Source: CAYZJR01 sp964503045 (GTDB taxonomy: Bacteria > Cyanobacteriota > Vampirovibrionia > Obscuribacterales > Obscuribacteraceae). From it: a stretch of 64,000 bases of DNA. The notes beneath the pieces were generated by a model. That model was not told the DNA's origin, made no database searches, and worked only from the letters and a program-made list of their open reading frames with translations. Both the position numbers and the translations under genes were made by a program. Location: assembly GCA_964503045.1 (NCBI GenBank), contig CAZCZI010000020.1:1-64000 (forward strand), given 5' to 3'. This document shows positions 1 through 8,228 of the stretch, in pieces (the stretch's first letter is position 1; each line of letters opens with the position of its first letter).

Positions 1-1124
1 CCAGACTGAGTTGTACCGGCGGGAGCGCCAGTTACCTGATTGAGCACCCTCTCCAACTTTTGAGCTTGTTTCCTTACCACCGCGTTGGAGAAGAGCCCAC
101 CCGTTAGGTTATTTGGGGAGGAACCTCCAAACGTCGGAAACATTGTTGAGGGAGCCAATGAGCCTCCCAAAGCAGGAGTCGGATTGAACGGCGTGCTTGT
201 TGATGCTCCAGTAGTTATCGCATTACCACCAAAACACGCACCGAAAAAATCCAAAGCCATTCTTCTATTAGAAGGATTATTGACGTCATGCATAGTTGCA
301 ACAACTTGCAATTGCACCGGAGCCCCAGCCGCTCTGAATCTCTCTGCTGCTTCGATTGATTGAGCCGTCGGAATAATCTCGTCGTTTTGCCCATGAACCA
401 ACAACATCGGCGCATCCTGAGGAGAGGCGAACGTCACTGGACTTGCGTTTTTCGCAAGAGCTGGATTCTCCGGCGCGAATGCTCCAAGCAAGGCAGTAAC
501 TTGCCCACCGCGTGATGAAATAAACTTTGCTCCAGGTGTCTTCGCCTGCTGATCAATCGTCAACAAGTCTGATGGTCCCCCCCAATTAACAACGCCCTGA
601 ACATTACTGGAATACTCGGTATTTCCTCCGACTGTTCCTTCCAAATCTTTGATATTACCGGTAGTGCCCAGCAGAAGTGCAAGATGCCCGCCCGATGATT
701 CTCCCCAAATCGCAATTCGATTCGGGTCGAGATTGAATTGCTTTGCATTGGCGCGCAGAAAACGAATTGCAGCCTTGCAATCGTAAATTTGCGCAGGGTA
801 TTTCGCTTCGACGGGTGTTCTGTGATTGATGCTAACCAGCGCCCATCCGCGGTCGCTTACATCATCAATGGGTGGATTCGCCGCCTTGTCACCCAAAAGC
901 CAACCGCCACCATGAATCCAAACCACAACAGGAAAAGGTCCCGCAGCGCTTTTAGGAAGATAGATATCCAACTTCTGCGATGGAGAGCCGCCGGCTACAT
1001 AAGGAATGTCTTTTGTCGCATTGACTGCGGCCGCAATCGCCATGTTGCAACATATCAGAAGCGCCGCGCCCGTCATGAGCGACAGTCGTAACTTGCGTAC
1101 CGCATTTGTGACAAATCTCTCCAT
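1..1124 (-). CDS. secreted alpha/beta hydrolase (esterase/lipase-like), cut by window edge
   Basis: The reading frame opens at ATG 1124 and stays open to base 1, so the C-terminus lies outside the window. The first 32 residues form a signal peptide. The protein carries the oxyanion-hole motif HGGGW (residues 71-75), the nucleophile elbow G-E-S-S-G with Ser143, a likely acid Asp248 in HGQNDE and a likely catalytic His279 in MHDV, in the right order for a BD-FAE/carboxylesterase-like hydrolase. It probably hydrolyses ester bonds outside the cytoplasm; the substrate cannot be told. Beyond about residue 300 the sequence becomes Gly/Ser/Thr/Pro-rich and looks like a linker or low-complexity tail. 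It diverges from the acyltransferase gene that starts at 1252. Confidence 0.85.
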   Translation of the reverse strand, partial: MERFVTNAVRKLRLSLMTGAALLICCNMAIAAAVNATKDIPYVAGGSPSQKLDIYLPKSAAGPFPVVVWIHGGGWLLGDKAANPPIDDVSDRGWALVSINHRTPVEAKYPAQIYDCKAAIRFLRANAKQFNLDPNRIAIWGESSGGHLALLLGTTGNIKDLEGTVGGNTEYSSNVQGVVNWGGPSDLLTIDQQAKTPGAKFISSRGGQVTALLGAFAPENPALAKNASPVTFASPQDAPMLLVHGQNDEIIPTAQSIEAAERFRAAGAPVQLQVVATMHDVNNPSNRRMALDFFGACFGGNAITTGASTSTPFNPTPALGGSLAPSTMFPTFGGSSPNNLTGGLFSNAVVRKQAQKLERVLNQVTGAPAGTTQS

Positions 1125-1251
1125 GGAGACCCCTGCAATTGGCTATGAAGCCTGAAGACTAAATGGGAGTGGCAAATGTTCCGCCACGTAAAGTCCCAAA
1201 TGTGTGCCTACTCTCATCTTGGCACCTCCTGACTTTGTTAACATACCTGCA

Positions 1252-2403
1252 ATGGGTGATTCCACACGACGAACATCTTACTTCCCGCAATTGGATGGGC
1301 TCCGAGCCCTTTCGATTCTTGCAGTCATGTCCTTCCACTTTGAAGGCAAGATTTTGAACACGGTCTTTGGTCCGTACGGGTGGTTGGGAGTCAACCTGTT
1401 TTTTGTCATCAGTGGTTTTCTGATCACAAACATTCTTTTGCAGGAACATACTGCACAAGGCAAAATCTCATTCAAAAATTTCTACATTCGGCGACTGCTC
1501 AGAATCGCACCAGCATTCTATTTCCGCATGATCATCGCTGGGCTTTTTACGATCTTTCAGAAGGTTCCTTCAATTCCTGCGCTGATTGTCTCGTCGCTGT
1601 ATTTTGCAGACTATGATCTCGCACTGAATTTGAAAAACGTGATTGGCTCTGGACTCGAGTTTACATGGTCATTGGCAGTGGAAGAAAAGTTCTATTTTCT
1701 CTGGCCACTCACCCTTCTCTTGTTTAGTCGGCGCCTAATGACGGTTGTTCTGTCGTTGATAGCACTCTGCTTTATGTGGAAGCTTTACCTAATTCAACAC
1801 GATGCTTCTTGGTTGAGAATTAGTGGCGCATTTGATACCAGATTTGATTGCATCTTGTGGGGGTGCGTGGCATCGTTTATTTGGTCTCGCCCAGACAAGT
1901 TCGGCGCAGTTCATAGGATGTTTGCGCGACCTTTTGCAGCACCAATTCTGCTGGGACTTCTCTGGTTTCTTATGCATTGTGCGGGCGCTCCAAAAAATGC
2001 AGTCACGCATGCGAATTGCATTTTACTTTGGTTGTGCGCCGAACCACTGTTCAATGTTGTTTCCGGTGCGCTGGTTTTGGCGACGATGATCAACTCGCAA
2101 TCGATCGTCAGTCGCTTCATGTCCACAAAACCATTGGTATGGATTGGCAAACTTTCGTACAGTTTGTATCTTTGGCACACATTTGCGCTTATGCAAATCC
2201 TTACTCATCCAGAATTGTTCAAGCAATTGAACCCAGTTGGACTCGAGCTTTCGGCGATAACGGGAAGCTTCTCTTGCGCGGCAGTCTCTTACTACCTCGT
2301 GGAAAAACCCTTCCTCAAGCTCAAATCGTCCTTTGCTGCAAAACAAAATGATGTCGCTACGGGACATTCTGAATCTCGTCCCAAGTCGGCAGCGAGATTA
2401 TAG
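1252..2403 (+). CDS. acyltransferase 3 family membrane protein (OafA/YrhL-like)
   Basis: A 383-residue integral membrane protein of the acyltransferase 3 family, which moves acetyl or other acyl groups onto envelope sugars or lipids. The N-terminus shows the family signature YFPQLDGLRALSILAV with the conserved Arg18 and His29, then about ten hydrophobic segments, including the hallmark WSLAVEEKFYFLWP. ATG 1252 is preferred over a GTG at 1204 because the conserved block begins only ten residues after it. It has no SGNH domain of its own. Substrate unknown; it likely decorates a surface glycan made by the glycosyltransferases elsewhere in the window. Confidence 0.88.
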   Translation: MGDSTRRTSYFPQLDGLRALSILAVMSFHFEGKILNTVFGPYGWLGVNLFFVISGFLITNILLQEHTAQGKISFKNFYIRRLLRIAPAFYFRMIIAGLFTIFQKVPSIPALIVSSLYFADYDLALNLKNVIGSGLEFTWSLAVEEKFYFLWPLTLLLFSRRLMTVVLSLIALCFMWKLYLIQHDASWLRISGAFDTRFDCILWGCVASFIWSRPDKFGAVHRMFARPFAAPILLGLLWFLMHCAGAPKNAVTHANCILLWLCAEPLFNVVSGALVLATMINSQSIVSRFMSTKPLVWIGKLSYSLYLWHTFALMQILTHPELFKQLNPVGLELSAITGSFSCAAVSYYLVEKPFLKLKSSFAAKQNDVATGHSESRPKSAARL

Positions 2404-2707
2404 CGCGCTTACTATCGCCCCGCGCAGCGCGGGCAGCCAGAGCCCTTCCCCACTCTGTCGCATAGCTTGCACTGCCACTGATGCTTCGAATTCTTCGAGC
2501 ATCTAAACCAATACTTCGCTGCGGTACCCGCTATAACNNNNNNNNNNNNNNNNNNNNNNNNNNNNNNNNNNNNNNNNNNNNNNNNNNNNNNNNNNNNNNN
2601 NNNNNNNNNNNNNNNNNNNNNNNNNNNNNNNNNNNNNCACGGTCTCGACTGGGATTCCCGAAGTCCGGTCGCGCGAAGTCTTTGATGCTCTGATTGTCTT
2701 GAACGAA
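2404..2707. other. non-coding stretch containing a scaffold gap
   Basis: No credible gene. Just after the acyltransferase stop lies a short GC-rich hairpin around 2419-2434 (CCCGC/GCGGG) without a T-run. The two gap flanks share partial inverted similarity around GAGCATC and ACTTCGC, so part of a dispersed repeat may be hidden in the gap. Confidence 0.5.
2538..2637. other. assembly gap (100 N)
   Basis: Exactly 100 N, the usual placeholder for a gap of unknown length. Confidence 0.98.
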
Positions 2708-3028
2708 TTAATTCCTTGACTCAAACGCATCAAGCCAGTTCTTCAGCTCCTCGGCTGCCTCGGTTGCCAAACTCTTTGCAAACAGTGCTTTCAACTGCTC
2801 GATCGATAGCTCATTAAGCTTGGATTGGATTCCTTGAAGTACTTCGCCATTCGTAGGCCCCAGCGCAAGTCGCAGACTGTACTTCAGTGCAATTCTGAGA
2901 CCTTCCTTGTACCCTTGCTCGTATCCTTCCTTGTACCCTCGCTCGTAGCCTTCCTTGTACCCTTCCCAGTAAGCTGCCGGCCGCCACTCATCGACTTCTA
3001 TGTTCTGCCGGCTTCTAGTCTTATCCAT
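2708..3028 (-). CDS. stand-alone Rpn C-terminal-module protein with EG-rich repeats
   Basis: A 106-residue protein with no nuclease domain. Residues 20-45 hold a repeat of the type GYKEGYERG, followed by a C-terminal module (ALKY..., IEQL, EELKNWLD) that aligns with the last 70 residues of the Rpn-family nucleases at 9180 and 11221. ATG 3028 is chosen over 3049 because GGAGG lies 8 nt upstream. That ribosome-binding site sits inside the last codons of the preceding gene (stop at 3033), so the two are probably translationally coupled. It may modulate a related Rpn nuclease, as C-terminal Rpn fragments do in E. coli; this is inference. Confidence 0.6.
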   Translation of the reverse strand: MDKTRSRQNIEVDEWRPAAYWEGYKEGYERGYKEGYEQGYKEGLRIALKYSLRLALGPTNGEVLQGIQSKLNELSIEQLKALFAKSLATEAAEELKNWLDAFESRN

Positions 3029-3032
3029 AGCT

Positions 3033-3311
3033 TCATCCTCCGAGTTCACTATCGAGCCATTTGTCGAGCTCTTCTAGAGACTCAAGAGCCTTCGACGCGA
3101 ACACATCAAGCTGCTCAATTGAGCAACGACGTATTTTAGGCTCAAGGCAATCGGCATCGGTACCATGCTTAGAGCGCAAAATCAGTTTTATATATTTGAG
3201 TGCTGTTTCACGGGTCTCCGCACGTCCTTGCTGCAGTCCCTCCTCAATTCCTTCGCGCTTCCAGCTCGTAATCATGTCCATAACTTCCTCCTTCTCCGGC
3301 ATCGCTTGCAA
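3033..3311 (-). CDS. Rpn C-terminal fragment, likely small protein from ATG 3281
   Basis: An open frame of 92 residues matching the C-terminal third of the Rpn-family genes (MPEKEEVMDMITSWKREG, then LILRSKHG, EQLD and ELDKWLD). ATG codons lie at 3302 and 3281. The 3281 start has AAGGAGG at 3287-3293 with a 5-nt spacer, giving an 82-residue protein, and is favoured. The nuclease domain found upstream in the full-length paralogues is missing. The frame is intact and the ribosome-binding site is conserved with the full-length copies. It is followed 5 nt later by the related small gene at 2708-3028. Confidence 0.55.
   Translation of the reverse strand: MQAMPEKEEVMDMITSWKREGIEEGLQQGRAETRETALKYIKLILRSKHGTDADCLEPKIRRCSIEQLDVFASKALESLEELDKWLDSELGG
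3279..3293 (-). promoter_or_regulatory. intragenic ribosome-binding site in truncated Rpn copy
   Basis: On the minus strand AAGGAGG is followed by AAGTT and ATG (3281). The same site occurs at the matching place in the two full-length Rpn genes. Confidence 0.6.
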
Positions 3312-3382
3312 CCTGCTTTGATATTCCTTCTCTTGGTGCTTCGTTAGCTTTTGATATGTACCGATAAAATGGCCTACGCCGA

Positions 3383-3943
3383 TTAGATTCTTTCGAGAGG
3401 CTTGCCTGATGAGTCATCAGGTACTTTCGGGGTCGGTTGTTGGTCTTTAGAAACACTCTTGCGAGAATGCGCGGTCACGCTTCGCACCTGCAATCGCCCA
3501 CTTCGCTGCTCCACGACTACATCCAATCGCTCAACGAAGTCGTTCTCGTTGCGCACCCTGCCCCGCACGGCCCAATCGAGAAGATACTTTCCGGGCTCGT
3601 CCTTAAACTCACCAACTCGTAGACACTGCAGGTCTACTTTCGATACATCGCCTCGACGCTTATGAGCGTAAAGTTCACCAAGATGTGGATGGGCAAATGC
3701 TTCCAGCGCTCCGAACATCGGATCACTACGCTCAAGAGCATGCACACGCACAGAGATCTTCGAATCAGGCTTAGCAACCGATTTAGAATTGTTATGTTTT
3801 AAGCCGGTTTGCTCCTTCACAGGCGCAACGTTTTTGCTCTTCGCCTTGTTGCTGTTCGTCTTTTGCTGACCAAGCGCATTTGGACAGAGTAAGAATCCAA
3901 TAGAACAACCAATAACAACGAATTGAAATCGAAAGTTTGACAT
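3383..3943 (-). CDS. small secreted protein, paralogue of 10552-11079
   Basis: A 186-residue protein with a signal peptide ending near the Ala-Leu-Gly at residues 23-25, a Lys/Ser-rich linker and a globular C-terminal half. It is a clear paralogue of the gene at 10552: both contain GE(L/M)YAHKR(R/H)GDV, a similar beta-rich stretch and the same C-terminal ending KPLERI. Family not recognised. Both copies sit directly next to an Rpn gene or Rpn relic, which suggests they were duplicated together. Function unknown; an envelope or periplasmic location is inferred from the signal peptide. Confidence 0.7.
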   Translation of the reverse strand: MSNFRFQFVVIGCSIGFLLCPNALGQQKTNSNKAKSKNVAPVKEQTGLKHNNSKSVAKPDSKISVRVHALERSDPMFGALEAFAHPHLGELYAHKRRGDVSKVDLQCLRVGEFKDEPGKYLLDWAVRGRVRNENDFVERLDVVVEQRSGRLQVRSVTAHSRKSVSKDQQPTPKVPDDSSGKPLERI

Positions 3944-4069
3944 GTTCTATTCCACAGCCTTTTTGAGACACCCAACTAGACCTGTCATTGTGATCGAAGG
4001 CACCACCCCCAGTGCCGTCCCGACAAATTTATCCTTGTGAATACTAGCAGGAAGCGACCCAGCTGAAGG

Positions 4070-4618
4070 TCAAGCTCCAAGCTTGCGTTCGATCTTTGCG
4101 ACGCGATCTTCAAGCTTGTCAATTCTAGAGTCGCCCCTACGAATTGATCTATCGATGGACTGCAAGTAGTTTCCCACATCATCAAATTTGTGCTCGACGA
4201 CCGCCTGGAAGTCTCTTAAAGTCGTGTTGGTTTCACCTATTTGTTTGTTTGTCTCATCTAGACGATTGTTGGTCTCATCAATTCGGCGACCAAGATCGTC
4301 TATCTTTGCACCGAGTTCAGNNNNNNNNNNNNNNNNNNNNNNNNNNNNNNNNNNNNNNNNNNNNNNNNNNNNNNNNNNNNNNNNNNNNNNNNNNNNNNNN
4401 NNNNNNNNNNNNNNNNNNNNAGTCTGGTCGAGCTTTGCATTAGTCTGGTCGAGCTTTGCATTAGTCTGGTCGAGCCCTGCATTAGCCTGGTCGAGCTTTG
4501 TGTTAGTCTGGTCGAGCCTTGCATTAGTCTGGTCAATCCTATTTGTTACCGACCCAAACCCGCTCCTGAGCTCAGTTTGAAGCATTTTGCACATTTCTTG
4601 AATGTCATCGTTTGCCAT
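4070..4618 (-). CDS. heptad-repeat coiled-coil protein interrupted by scaffold gap
   Basis: The protein begins MANDDIQEMCKMLQTELRSG and then runs through near-perfect seven-residue repeats of the type LDQTNAK, coded by 21-nt DNA repeats. A second set (RRIDETNNRLDETNK) follows the gap and the C-terminus is charged (RIDKLEDRVAKIERK). This is a long continuous coiled coil with no signal peptide or membrane segment. The true length is unknown because 100 N fall inside the repeat and the apparent in-frame continuation may be chance. The gene at 48833 has the same architecture. Function unknown. A GAGGG ribosome-binding site lies upstream of ATG 4618. Confidence 0.7.
   Translation of the reverse strand: MANDDIQEMCKMLQTELRSGFGSVTNRIDQTNARLDQTNTKLDQANAGLDQTNAKLDQTNAKLDQTXXXXXXXXXXXXXXXXXXXXXXXXXXXXXXXXXXELGAKIDDLGRRIDETNNRLDETNKQIGETNTTLRDFQAVVEHKFDDVGNYLQSIDRSIRRGDSRIDKLEDRVAKIERKLGA
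4321..4420. other. assembly gap (100 N) inside a tandem repeat
   Basis: Exactly 100 N within the 21-nt repeat array of the coiled-coil gene, most likely an assembly break caused by the repeat. Confidence 0.98.
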
Positions 4619-4747
4619 GGGTCTACCCTCTAAGAAGTCATCTATTTAAGACAACGTTCGAGCCCATCAAAAAGTTCATCAATCTAGTATAAATTAATCC
4701 AAGCTAACCTTCAACCACTGCTAATCCGGCGGAAGCATCTTCAAAAT

Positions 4748-7700
4748 CTACGGAACGTCCTTCGCCTCGTCCCAGGTCGGGAGCGCGATGATAGAACCAG
4801 GCTCAAGAATCGACACATCTGTCTTGTGTTCTTCGCTGTACATTCTTCGCATTTCGAGATGCGGATTGAGTCGCAGATATAGCCTCTCTACTTCCGGACT
4901 TGTTCTGCCAATTGTTTTCACCGCAACTAGTCCAAGGTGATCGCCAGGCTGAGATATGTACTGCCGACGCTGCTTCGATTGTTGCTCTTGCCGCGCGGCA
5001 TACTGATCGCGAATCCAATTAATCGGTTTGCGCGGCGGGTTCTGCTGCGTCAAGCGTTCGCTAGGAAGAACGTCGCCAGAGTTGATTGCTTTGATGCTGT
5101 CGCTGGAGTTGAGTTTGAACGTTCCCGATTCTGTGGCTTGCCAACGGCGTGTGAGTTTTTTGGGACCACCAAGCACACCAGATATGGTGGCTCTGGGAAC
5201 GGCCGGGACGTTGGCTTCTGAACCTTGTTTGTCCTCTGTATTTTTATCCAGGCTCTTGTCTGTAATTTTTTCGGTAGTCTTTCCAATGTTCCTTTCAGAA
5301 TCGTTTTTCGCAGGCTCGGAACCTTTACCTTTGCCCAGAAGTAGTGCCATTACTGCATCTCGGCTTCCCAAAGGATTGGCTGCAGATGATACCGCTTGAT
5401 CGGAAGCTTTTTCGTTGGGCTTTTCCACCGGCGTTTCGTCAGTCGGCATTTTTTCACCAGGTGATTTATTCGTCGCAAGCTTTCCAACTGCCGGCAATGG
5501 TTCTGTAACCCTTCCTGCGAGCTGCATAGGAACTTTACGCCTCTGTTGATTCAGCATCGCATCCTCCTTATCTGATTGCTGAGTTTGTCCAGGGCGTTTG
5601 GGTTCAGAAGGTTTCTTCGTCTGATCGTTAACAAGTGCACCAAGATCTCTCCGAGTTTTGCCAGGCAAGAGCAGGTCCACACGCGGCTTTTCACTGCGGT
5701 CTTTTGCTTCCGACAGTGGTGCTTGTTTTGCGGTTTTTGTTTGATTTTCGGCGACTGCATCCTTTACTTTCTTTGTGAGAGTTGATTGTTCGGGTTGTTC
5801 TTTTTCTTTGCCTTTGTCACCTTTCGCGGGGTTCTTCGAGTCGGTTTTCACTAGCCACTCAGGTATCGACACGCCTGGGATTCCACCGCCTCTGATGACA
5901 GGAATGAGGACTGGATTGTCTTGTTGTTTTCGAATGGGTTTGCCATCGGACTTCTCGTCACTGGGAGTCTGTTTTGAAGAGTCCTTCCGCGTTGCTGCGG
6001 GTGTGTCAGCCACTTTTCCTTCGCCCTGCGGATTTGGACGGAGAGCATCACCTTTTGCGGCTTCGCCTTTGGTGGCATCTCCCTTGGATGAATCGCCCTT
6101 CGTTGTATCACTCTTAGTTGAATTGCCCTTAGTTGAGTCACCTCTTGTCGAATCGCCTTTGCCTGTAACGATGTCGTTATTGACGCTCCCCTTAATAGGA
6201 GTGTTGCTGCCAGGTTGAGGGACCCTTCTGTCTGTCCTATCCAGGCTTGGCTCATCGGCTTTTCCACCTGGTACGCGTCCACTGCTAGGAGTCGGCTTAT
6301 CCGCTGATTGAGGCTGTTCAACCGCTTCTTTGATCGGTCGTTTGGTCCGATTCGAATCATCGTCAGATTTCCCGGATTGCCCTTCCTTCGTTGGCTGAAC
6401 GGTCAAGTTTGAACCACCCCTGGGTGACGGTGGTTCAGCTTTTGCCACGGGCTGATCAATTTTTGAAGGTCCCTGTTCTCCCTTCCTCGAATCGCCTTGC
6501 TCTGCCTTGCCGGAACCCTGTTCTCCCTTCCAGCCACTGCCTAAGCCGCCACCGCGGTCGGTGACATGAGAGTCTGCACTTTGCGGCTTTGCATCGGCAC
6601 CACCGCGCTTGTCTGGCGAACTTGGGGTTCTACCCTCTTGTTGCTTATCGCTTGGTTCATGTCCCTTTGGTCCAGCTTCACTAGTTTTGCCAACCAGGCC
6701 GACTTCGGGCCCTTTGTTTGTGGGACCGTCGCTCGTTTTTCCGTCTGGGATCCGATGGGCTGAAGCATCGCCGGTCTTGCTACCGGCTGAGGTTTCTGCA
6801 ACCTTTCCAGATTTGTCGATGTCACCGCCCCTGGTGCCCTCGGGATTTGTTTCGGCGATTTTTCCGCCGGTCGGTGCATGCTCTCCAGGGCGTGTGCCTT
6901 GGTCGGGTTTGGTTGTCTTTCCTTCCGTGTTTGGAACCTCGGATTTGCCGCCTTTGTTCTCGCTGGTTTCCGATTTGATTGCTTTTGGATCTGCAGGTGA
7001 GGAGTCTGTTTTGGTGCCTTTTCCATCGGGCGTTGACTCTGTTCGCGTCGTCTTAGATTCAGACGATTGGTCCACTTTGTGAGATTTGGCTTCGCCTCCC
7101 AATTCAGACTTCGTAGCGGAGTCCGTCTTGACTGGTTGCGAGTCGGCATTTTTGATTCCACCCTTCTCAATACGTTGGTCAGTAGTTTCGGTGATGCCAA
7201 CTTTGCCGGCGGCGGAAGGCTGACCTTGTCCTTCGTAGAAGCGTTTTATCGCCTCTTGTTGCCCGTACTTTTCTAAATCCTGAAGATACTGTTGATTCTT
7301 CTCCTTAGTAATGATGATTAGAGCTTGCGCCGAGGGGCTCTTTCCCGCGTATGGAGCGCCCTCAGGTGGTTCAGGAACCCGCCACGGTTTTCCAGCCACA
7401 CTCTTGTCCATAGGGGTGGATGGCTGATCGGACTTTACTTCCTTAACGCCGGAATTGCCCTCAACAGGAACCGCCTGTCGATTATCCTGCACTCTTTCTT
7501 GTGGAGCACCATATTGAATTTGACCAATTAAGCGGTTACTACCTGGTTGATCGCCGACAATTCCTGGCACCGCATCTGGTGTCTTTTGAGCGATTGTTGT
7601 TGTGGGTGGTGGTCCAGAAATTGGATTTGAATAGCTTGGAGGAGTCTTCTCCATTGGAGGTGGGGTCAGCTCGGGGAGCTTTGATGTTGGGGTTTCAGAA

Positions 7701-8224
7701 GCTGATGGAGCTTGTGGTTGCTCGATTGGGCGATGTTGCGCAATTTGAGATCCGACTATTTGATTCGGAGGTGGCTGGATCGAACCACCATCAGTAATAG
7801 AAGATGAAGGAGGTACACTCGAACCTGGCTTCGCTGGAGCTTCTACGCTCGGTGATGGTGTTGGTTTTGCTGACTGCCAGGGTTGTGGTTGGTCTGCTTG
7901 TGGAACTGGTTTAGGGGTTATGTCTTTAGGTTGCGGTGTGCTGCCGGTTTCTGGCAATGGCTTCCATGGCTCGGTGTTGAGGGCATTTTGATTTGCTGCG
8001 ATTTGGGTGGGATTGGCTGGCACAGTCGAACCGTCAATGCTCTTAGGCTTTTCGGCATCTGACTCATAAGACTCTGTATCCGGTACATGCCCTTCCGCAG
8101 ACTGCTTTCTCAAAATCGCTTCGTCGAGCATCTCCCTGACTACATTGTCTGCAGCATTCGATTGCTTTTTGTTGTCGACTTGCTTATTTTGTGTCGCCTC
8201 TGTGCGTTTCTCATCTTTAACCAT
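4748..8224 (-). CDS. 1158-residue low-complexity protein with C-terminal LysM-like module
   Basis: About 950 residues are of low complexity (Pro/Lys/Ser/Thr/Gly/Gln-rich), including a run of five-residue repeats of the type KGDST near residues 670-710. No signal peptide or membrane segment is visible. The last ~150 residues form a module shared with the gene at 26022: an ISGVLGGPKK...ESGTFKL segment followed by a LysM-like domain (GDHLGLVAVKTIG, LYLRLNPHLE, EPGSIIALPTWDEA). LysM domains usually bind peptidoglycan or related glycans; here the assignment rests on pattern only. The gene starts 4 nt after the stop of the TPR gene, so the two form an operon. Confidence 0.75.
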   Translation of the reverse strand: MVKDEKRTEATQNKQVDNKKQSNAADNVVREMLDEAILRKQSAEGHVPDTESYESDAEKPKSIDGSTVPANPTQIAANQNALNTEPWKPLPETGSTPQPKDITPKPVPQADQPQPWQSAKPTPSPSVEAPAKPGSSVPPSSSITDGGSIQPPPNQIVGSQIAQHRPIEQPQAPSASETPTSKLPELTPPPMEKTPPSYSNPISGPPPTTTIAQKTPDAVPGIVGDQPGSNRLIGQIQYGAPQERVQDNRQAVPVEGNSGVKEVKSDQPSTPMDKSVAGKPWRVPEPPEGAPYAGKSPSAQALIIITKEKNQQYLQDLEKYGQQEAIKRFYEGQGQPSAAGKVGITETTDQRIEKGGIKNADSQPVKTDSATKSELGGEAKSHKVDQSSESKTTRTESTPDGKGTKTDSSPADPKAIKSETSENKGGKSEVPNTEGKTTKPDQGTRPGEHAPTGGKIAETNPEGTRGGDIDKSGKVAETSAGSKTGDASAHRIPDGKTSDGPTNKGPEVGLVGKTSEAGPKGHEPSDKQQEGRTPSSPDKRGGADAKPQSADSHVTDRGGGLGSGWKGEQGSGKAEQGDSRKGEQGPSKIDQPVAKAEPPSPRGGSNLTVQPTKEGQSGKSDDDSNRTKRPIKEAVEQPQSADKPTPSSGRVPGGKADEPSLDRTDRRVPQPGSNTPIKGSVNNDIVTGKGDSTRGDSTKGNSTKSDTTKGDSSKGDATKGEAAKGDALRPNPQGEGKVADTPAATRKDSSKQTPSDEKSDGKPIRKQQDNPVLIPVIRGGGIPGVSIPEWLVKTDSKNPAKGDKGKEKEQPEQSTLTKKVKDAVAENQTKTAKQAPLSEAKDRSEKPRVDLLLPGKTRRDLGALVNDQTKKPSEPKRPGQTQQSDKEDAMLNQQRRKVPMQLAGRVTEPLPAVGKLATNKSPGEKMPTDETPVEKPNEKASDQAVSSAANPLGSRDAVMALLLGKGKGSEPAKNDSERNIGKTTEKITDKSLDKNTEDKQGSEANVPAVPRATISGVLGGPKKLTRRWQATESGTFKLNSSDSIKAINSGDVLPSERLTQQNPPRKPINWIRDQYAARQEQQSKQRRQYISQPGDHLGLVAVKTIGRTSPEVERLYLRLNPHLEMRRMYSEEHKTDVSILEPGSIIALPTWDEAKDVP

Positions 8225-8228
8225 GGCA

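Larger units (their letters stand above)
3033..3382 (-). pseudogene. 5'-truncated Rpn-family nuclease gene
   Basis: Homology to the full-length Rpn genes extends upstream of the open frame's start codon, through FIGTYQKLTKHQEKEYQ, and ends abruptly near 3382, next to the stop codon (3383-3385) of the secreted-protein gene. About 195 N-terminal codons, including the catalytic D...ExQ residues, are absent. As a nuclease this copy is dead; its 3' part may still be expressed from the internal start. Confidence 0.7.

Noticed and set aside
6541..7200. 219-residue alternate frame inside the 1158-residue gene
   Set aside because: A shadow of the low-complexity DNA; repeats keep all frames open.
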